Shown here: positions 7,901 through 9,899 of the stretch, in pieces
How positions within the stretch are numbered: position 1 is the first letter of the stretch
How the letters are laid out: each line of letters begins with the position of its first letter
NCBI GenBank assembly: GCA_009697495.1
Contig: SHUN01000069.1
Location: 1-9,899 of the forward strand
Origin: Bryobacterales bacterium
Lineage (GTDB): Bacteria; Acidobacteriota; Terriglobia; Bryobacterales; Bryobacteraceae
Length of the DNA: 9,899 nucleotides
Reading direction: 5' to 3'
Notes under the pieces: generated by a model
What the model was told of the DNA's origin: nothing
The model's input: only the letters and a program-made list of their open reading frames with translations
The model's database searches: none
Position numbers and translations under genes: made by a program

Positions 7901-8591
7901 CTCCGCGAGTGGTGATGATCACGGTACCGGGGCGATTCATCTTGGCTGAGGAGCCGTTGGTTTCGACGCGGAACTCCTCGATTGTGTCCATTCCGGGAGG
8001 GCGGCCGGACAGTTCTCCGGTGTCCCGATTGGCCATCACAGCGCCATCCTGTAAAAACTCAACGCCCCACCGCAAACCCCAGACACGCGGCGAGGCTGAG
8101 GCGCCGTCCATTCCGGGCGTGGTCTGTGTCACCAGGGATTGGAACATGCGTCCGCTGATCGGGAGTTGGTCGATGCGTTCGCGATCGGTAACGGAAGCTA
8201 AAGTCGCCGAGGTTGTCGTTACGAGCGGCGCGGCGCTGGCCTTCACGGTCACTTCTGTCGTCGTATTGCCGACTTTCAACACTGCGTCGACAACGGCGGT
8301 GTCGCCGGATTGCAGCAGGAACTCGCCTTTGAATGTTTCCATGCCGGGCGTTTCCACGCGAATCGCGTAGGGTCCAATTTGGACTGCGGGAAAGATATAA
8401 ATGCCGACTTCGTTGGTGACGGTCTTGAAGTCGCGCGCCGTTCTTGTGTGCGTGGCGACGATCTGAGCCCCGGGCACAACAGCGCCCGATGCGTCTTTCA
8501 CAGTCCCCTGAATTTTGCCAACACCGGTTTGCGCGGTGACGGACTGAACGATTGCGAGCGTGAGTAGAAGCGTATGCCCCAGGCGATTCAT
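4917..8591 (-). CDS. TonB-dependent receptor-like outer-membrane protein with N-terminal carboxypeptidase regulatory-like domain (receptor A)
   Basis: 1,224 aa, ATG 8591-8589, TAA 4919-4917. Residues 1-20 (MNRLGHTLLLTLAIVQSVTA) form a signal peptide ending VTA|Q. Residues about 24-108 are a CarboxypepD_reg-type Ig domain (GKIQGTVKDASGAVVPGAQI; ETPGMETFKGEF). EVTVK near 113 is the only TonB-box-like strand. The plug covers about 125-245 (RIDQLPISGRMFQSLV, FLQDGA, DTIEEFRVETNGSSAKMN, TTRGGTNQFHGSLLEIARNN). The barrel follows, with FGGSAGGPV, KNKTFFFSSYEAFR, LNYGLRWEMYSP, GYVGTHGSR, LPFGKGKRF and GGWQLAGNG. It ends GLRLSW, a terminal aromatic as expected for outer-membrane barrels. The plug is more compact than in receptor B: about 20 residues separate TPGMDG from LQDGA. 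The only cysteines are 1058 and 1063 (CRSGVC), in the same barrel region as pair 993/1002 of receptor B. The receptors share family blocks but differ along most of their length, so they are not a recent duplication. No Shine-Dalgarno sequence precedes the ATG. The ligand is unknown. Confidence 0.93.
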   Translation of the reverse strand: MNRLGHTLLLTLAIVQSVTAQTGVGKIQGTVKDASGAVVPGAQIVATHTRTARDFKTVTNEVGIYIFPAVQIGPYAIRVETPGMETFKGEFLLQSGDTAVVDAVLKVGNTTTEVTVKASAAPLVTTTSATLASVTDRERIDQLPISGRMFQSLVTQTTPGMDGASASPRVWGLRWGVEFLQDGAVMANRDTGELSGRPPGMDTIEEFRVETNGSSAKMNRPGTVIITTRGGTNQFHGSLLEIARNNNLGFGVARRREDRWTRPPHLVRNEFGGSAGGPVIIPKIYNGKNKTFFFSSYEAFRSLSASTKSAAVPTMAMREGDFSGLSDSAGRRFTLYDPWTTGADWRRLPYNANRIPMNRQSPLAKYLYSVTPAPNDPGANPLVANNYFYQAPNNRLEWTMTNRFDHRLSDKDQIFARYTYGVRDSYAQSGNNNSPTTLDFAANGTFRPIRDHSAVVSWTHTFSPSFFSETLFNVGSEDLNFINVGDDKKYADILGLPNPFDEFGFPNITGTGVGMEYVTAANRRNSIVQIYNIDQNMTKIKGRHEIQFGGRFRYEKLNILPDQQQVQGAHSLNGQFTAQYDPASGSTYGAVPFSGHASADLFLGTINSYSAQFVRKWYRMHASEFSLYLQDNHKVNSRLTLNYGLRWEMYSPIREENNFLTGFDPKTKSIVNGTDWETMYKIGATTPVIRNAFQNLGVPFITPEQAGLPKDLIKLNKWDFNPRTGFAYKMTGGTRPFVVRGGYGLYGYPMPLRAFNARMRQNPPTTARFTHQFSNSAQTPDRLPNYGLRSAPTTIAGTNSRDILDLNSPTGITRGSFLTSYFNPYLPTSRAHEWNLTFEREIFENTLLKFGYVGTHGSRLDQFYSYNQSPNDFVWFTRTGLPRPTGAFSGTATRAFETTMFGDIEEYRKTGWSNSQNFQIEVQRRYSKGFGFQIFYVLSNSLKAAGNGWESDILPSDNVFLPNAVPQDLAARSRLLFYQRDTDIPQHRVNWNFIVDLPFGKGKRFATNTGPIVDRVVGGWQLAGNGSVSSTWWQLPTGNWRFPNPVEIYGTKNKVQDCRSGVCRDAYLFYNGYIPANRINSVGANGLPNGVMGVPSNYKPAHSPLIPIPANGGSPADPNFPFYDSNTVWVPMKDGSLQRTTLNTNLNPWRNQAVLGLPEWSQNVSLFKVIPITERVYLRLNIDFFSVLNMPGIPKRPDPSTGLIDASFSGNGSRALQFGLRLSW

Positions 8592-8597
8592 TCGGAG

Positions 8598-8603
8598 AAT
8601 ATA
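8598..8603 (-). promoter_or_regulatory. Possible -10 element directly before receptor A
   Basis: TATATT on the minus strand ends six bases before the receptor A ATG, where a Shine-Dalgarno site would otherwise sit and none is seen. If used, transcription would begin at or next to the start codon and give a leaderless mRNA. No clear -35 hexamer accompanies it, so confidence is low. Confidence 0.25.
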
Positions 8604-8649
8604 CCATTTCTAAGCCAAGATTGCGGGCTGTTGCGCTGGGCGGGTGGTA

Positions 8650-8680
8650 ACCGCTCCCTGACGGTCGCGGCTCGGTAACG
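8650..8680. repeat. Dispersed 31-bp intergenic repeat, copy 2, flanked by direct repeats
   Basis: ACCGCTCCCTGACGGTCGCG leads this copy, which matches 1345-1375 at 30 of 31 positions in the same orientation. ACCG (8650-8653) pairs with CGGT (8662-8665) around an 8-base loop that contains the only difference from copy 1. GGCGGGTGG occurs on both sides, at 8639-8647 and 8680-8688, like a short target-site duplication. The copy sits in the 136-bp spacer between the glycosyltransferase stop and the receptor A start. From memory, closely similar short repeats are frequent between genes of Solibacter-type genomes; this was not verified. Confidence 0.85.
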
Positions 8681-8727
8681 GCGGGTGGAAGCGAGCCGGT
8701 GCGTTCGCCAATTCGGTTAAGCACCGC

Positions 8728-9492
8728 TTACCCCGGACGGCGGATGACCAGTTGAAAATACAATCGCCAGAGCTGACCGAATGTCGTGGCAAGCGATTTA
8801 ACGCGGAAGAACTGCGAGCGGCCGTGATGACGCGGGTAATGCGAGACGGGCACTTCGACAACGCGCATGCCGCTGCCTTCGAGTTTCTTTACAAGCTCCA
8901 CGCAGATGGTGCCGCTGGACGAACAGAGGTTGGCGCGTTCGACGAGGGAGCGGCGGATGAGCCGAAAATCACAATCGATGTCGCGAAGTTTGACGCCGAA
9001 CAACAAGCGGGCGAATTGATTGTAGACGGCCCCGATCGCGATGCGGTGCCATGGATCCTGGCGCCGTGTTTTATAGCCGTTGATGAGTCCGACGTCCGGC
9101 CAGACGGCATCGAGGAGCGACGGGAGTTCACCCACATCGTACTGTCCATCGCCATCGGTGTAGAAGACGAACTCTTTGGTGGCCGCCGCGAACCCGGTGC
9201 GAAGCGCTCCGCCATACCCGCGATTTTCCGAATGCGTGATGATGCGCAGGCGCGAACCATGCGTCCTGCTCAAGGCTTCCAGCACCGCGCCCGTATTATC
9301 GACACTGCCGTCGTTGACGACGATCACTTCAAAGTCCCTCGCGTGTTGATAGAGAACGGCGAAAGTTTTTTCGATCAAATCGGGGAGCGACGGGGCATCG
9401 TTATAGGTCGGAAAAAAGACACTCAAGCCGTAAGGAAACAGATGGCTGGAGACACGGGTGGCCGTTCGCAAAGGCGTGGCGGTTTCGAGCAT
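8728..9492 (-). CDS. Glycosyltransferase family 2 (polyprenyl/dolichyl-phosphate sugar synthase-like)
   Basis: 254 aa, ATG 9492-9490, TAA 8730-8728. It has the GT-A fold signature of family 2: LSVFFPTYND (about 23-32), the nucleotide-binding VIVVNDGSVDNT (57-67), NRGYGGALRTGF (90-101), the metal-binding acidic motif YTDGDGQYD (111-119), INGYKTRRQDPWHR (137-150), RDIDCDFRLIRR (170-181) and HYPRHHGRSQF (218-228). The GYGGA..TG and PR.HG.S motifs fit the branch that moves a sugar from a nucleotide donor to polyprenyl phosphate, as in dolichyl-phosphate mannose/glucose synthases. The sugar cannot be told. There is no C-terminal membrane segment or fused GtrA-like domain, so the enzyme is probably cytoplasmic and peripheral to the inner membrane. 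The N-terminal 20 residues before the fold carry no known motif. It follows the response regulator by 57 bp and may share its transcript. No good Shine-Dalgarno site is visible. Confidence 0.93.
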   Translation of the reverse strand: MLETATPLRTATRVSSHLFPYGLSVFFPTYNDAPSLPDLIEKTFAVLYQHARDFEVIVVNDGSVDNTGAVLEALSRTHGSRLRIITHSENRGYGGALRTGFAAATKEFVFYTDGDGQYDVGELPSLLDAVWPDVGLINGYKTRRQDPWHRIAIGAVYNQFARLLFGVKLRDIDCDFRLIRRSLVERANLCSSSGTICVELVKKLEGSGMRVVEVPVSHYPRHHGRSQFFRVKSLATTFGQLWRLYFQLVIRRPG

Positions 9493-9527
9493 GAAAGCAA
9501 CTTTATCCGAGCCAGGCGCGCGCTGTC

Positions 9528-9547
9528 GATACTGTAATTCCTGTATC
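9528..9547. repeat. Small imperfect inverted repeat before the glycosyltransferase
   Basis: GATAC (9528-9532) and GTATC (9543-9547) are inverted arms around ten bases, inside the 57-bp spacer between the response-regulator stop and the glycosyltransferase start. The interior also holds a near direct repeat of CTGTA. It is too short and has no T-run, so neither a terminator nor an operator can be claimed. Confidence 0.3.
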
Positions 9548-9549
9548 CG

Positions 9550-9899
9550 TTAGGAAACAATGCCGCGGCGAACGGCGCTCAGCACCAATTCCGCGGCGCT
9601 GTGGATCTCCAATTTTTCCATAATGCGCGAGCGGTGCGTTTCCACGGTATGAAGGCTGAGGTTGAGGAGGGCGGCGATTTCTTTATTGCTGTTTCCTTCG
9701 GCAAGAAGTTGATAGACATGGCGCTCCCGCTCGGTCAGCCGGTCAAAGCGATCGTCGGGAGGATCGGCTTCGTTGCTATTGGCGGGGCGGCGGCGCTGAA
9801 CAAAGCGTCGTACTTCCGGGCTGAAAAATCGCGCGCCGCTGCGAACGGCGGAAACGGCTTCGATCAATTCCTGTTCCACGCAATCCTTCAAAACGTAGC
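9550..9899 (-). CDS. NarL/FixJ-family response regulator, C-terminal part (runs off the right edge)
   Basis: The frame is open to the window edge and stops at TAA 9552-9550; about 116 residues are visible. The first are YVLKDCVEQELIEAVSAVRS, the typical end of a receiver domain: the Lys of VLKD is the conserved lysine after strand 5, and helix 5 follows. The codon at 9891-9889 is TTG (Leu of VLKD), so it is an internal residue and not a real start. After a linker with RRRPANSNEADPPDD comes a LuxR/GerE helix-turn-helix: LTERERHVYQLLAEGNSNKE, then IAALLNLSLHTVETHRSRIM and EKL, with the standard TxRE, NKEIA and TVxxHxxxIxxKL positions. The protein therefore regulates transcription after phosphorylation by a partner histidine kinase. 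The phospho-acceptor Asp and the kinase lie outside the window. Target genes are unknown; the glycosyltransferase and receptors directly downstream are natural candidates. Confidence 0.92.
   Translation of the reverse strand, partial: YVLKDCVEQELIEAVSAVRSGARFFSPEVRRFVQRRRPANSNEADPPDDRFDRLTERERHVYQLLAEGNSNKEIAALLNLSLHTVETHRSRIMEKLEIHSAAELVLSAVRRGIVS

Noticed and set aside
8059..8724. 221-codon minus-strand frame across the receptor A start
   Set aside because: It is out of frame with receptor A, covers its signal peptide and Ig domain, and its N-terminal part runs through the intergenic repeat.
8610..8861. Small minus-strand frame containing SRDRQGAV
   Set aside because: It is a reading of the dispersed repeat plus the out-of-frame end of the glycosyltransferase gene.
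8752..9537. 261-codon plus-strand frame opposite the glycosyltransferase
   Set aside because: It is antisense to a gene with all family 2 glycosyltransferase motifs and shows no recognisable domain.
9550..9891. Complete small 113-aa LuxR-type regulator starting at TTG 9891
   Set aside because: The frame continues upstream to the window edge with YV before LKD, matching the end of a receiver domain, so the gene is cut by the window and is not a short stand-alone regulator.

Overview
The window reads as part of an Acidobacteriota chromosome, most like the Bryobacterales/Solibacteraceae lineage. The reasons are two very long outer-membrane receptors of the carboxypeptidase-regulatory-domain plus TonB-receptor type (1,129 and 1,224 aa), a TPR protein lying tail to tail with the end of an ASPIC/UnbV (CRTAC1-like) protein, GC-rich protein-coding DNA, and a short intergenic repeat whose translation gives SRDR(K/Q)GAV-like strings. 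This placement is inferred from protein style and has not been checked by a search.

Layout. Bases 1-138 (+) hold the last 45 codons of an ASPIC/UnbV-domain protein. Everything else is on the minus strand. In transcription order these genes are: the C-terminal part of a NarL/FixJ-type response regulator (enters at the right edge, ends at 9550); a family 2 glycosyltransferase (9492-8728); TonB-dependent receptor A (8591-4917); TonB-dependent receptor B (4837-1448); and an exported TPR protein (1315-110). The TPR gene converges on the ASPIC/UnbV gene and overlaps its end by 29 bp. Gaps between the minus-strand genes are 57, 136, 79 and 132 bp, so co-transcription is possible but not shown. No stretch longer than 300 bp lacks a gene.

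Non-coding structure. A 31-bp sequence occurs twice in the same orientation (1345-1375 and 8650-8680, one mismatch), each time in the spacer before a minus-strand gene. The left copy continues into three perfect 21-bp tandem units built from its own right half. The right copy is flanked by an 8-9 bp direct repeat that looks like a target-site duplication. The spacer between receptors A and B carries a perfect 15-bp palindrome and a good Shine-Dalgarno sequence that fixes the start of receptor B.

How the genes may work together. Receptors A and B are predicted outer-membrane beta-barrels with a periplasmic N-terminal Ig-like domain, suited to uptake or binding of a large ligand. The TPR protein is predicted to be exported and could act as a periplasmic scaffold. 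The glycosyltransferase probably moves a sugar onto a lipid carrier, and the response regulator controls transcription. No substrate can be read from the sequence. Nothing here is clearly a new defence or mobile system; the repeat family and the spacer palindrome are the parts most worth checking.
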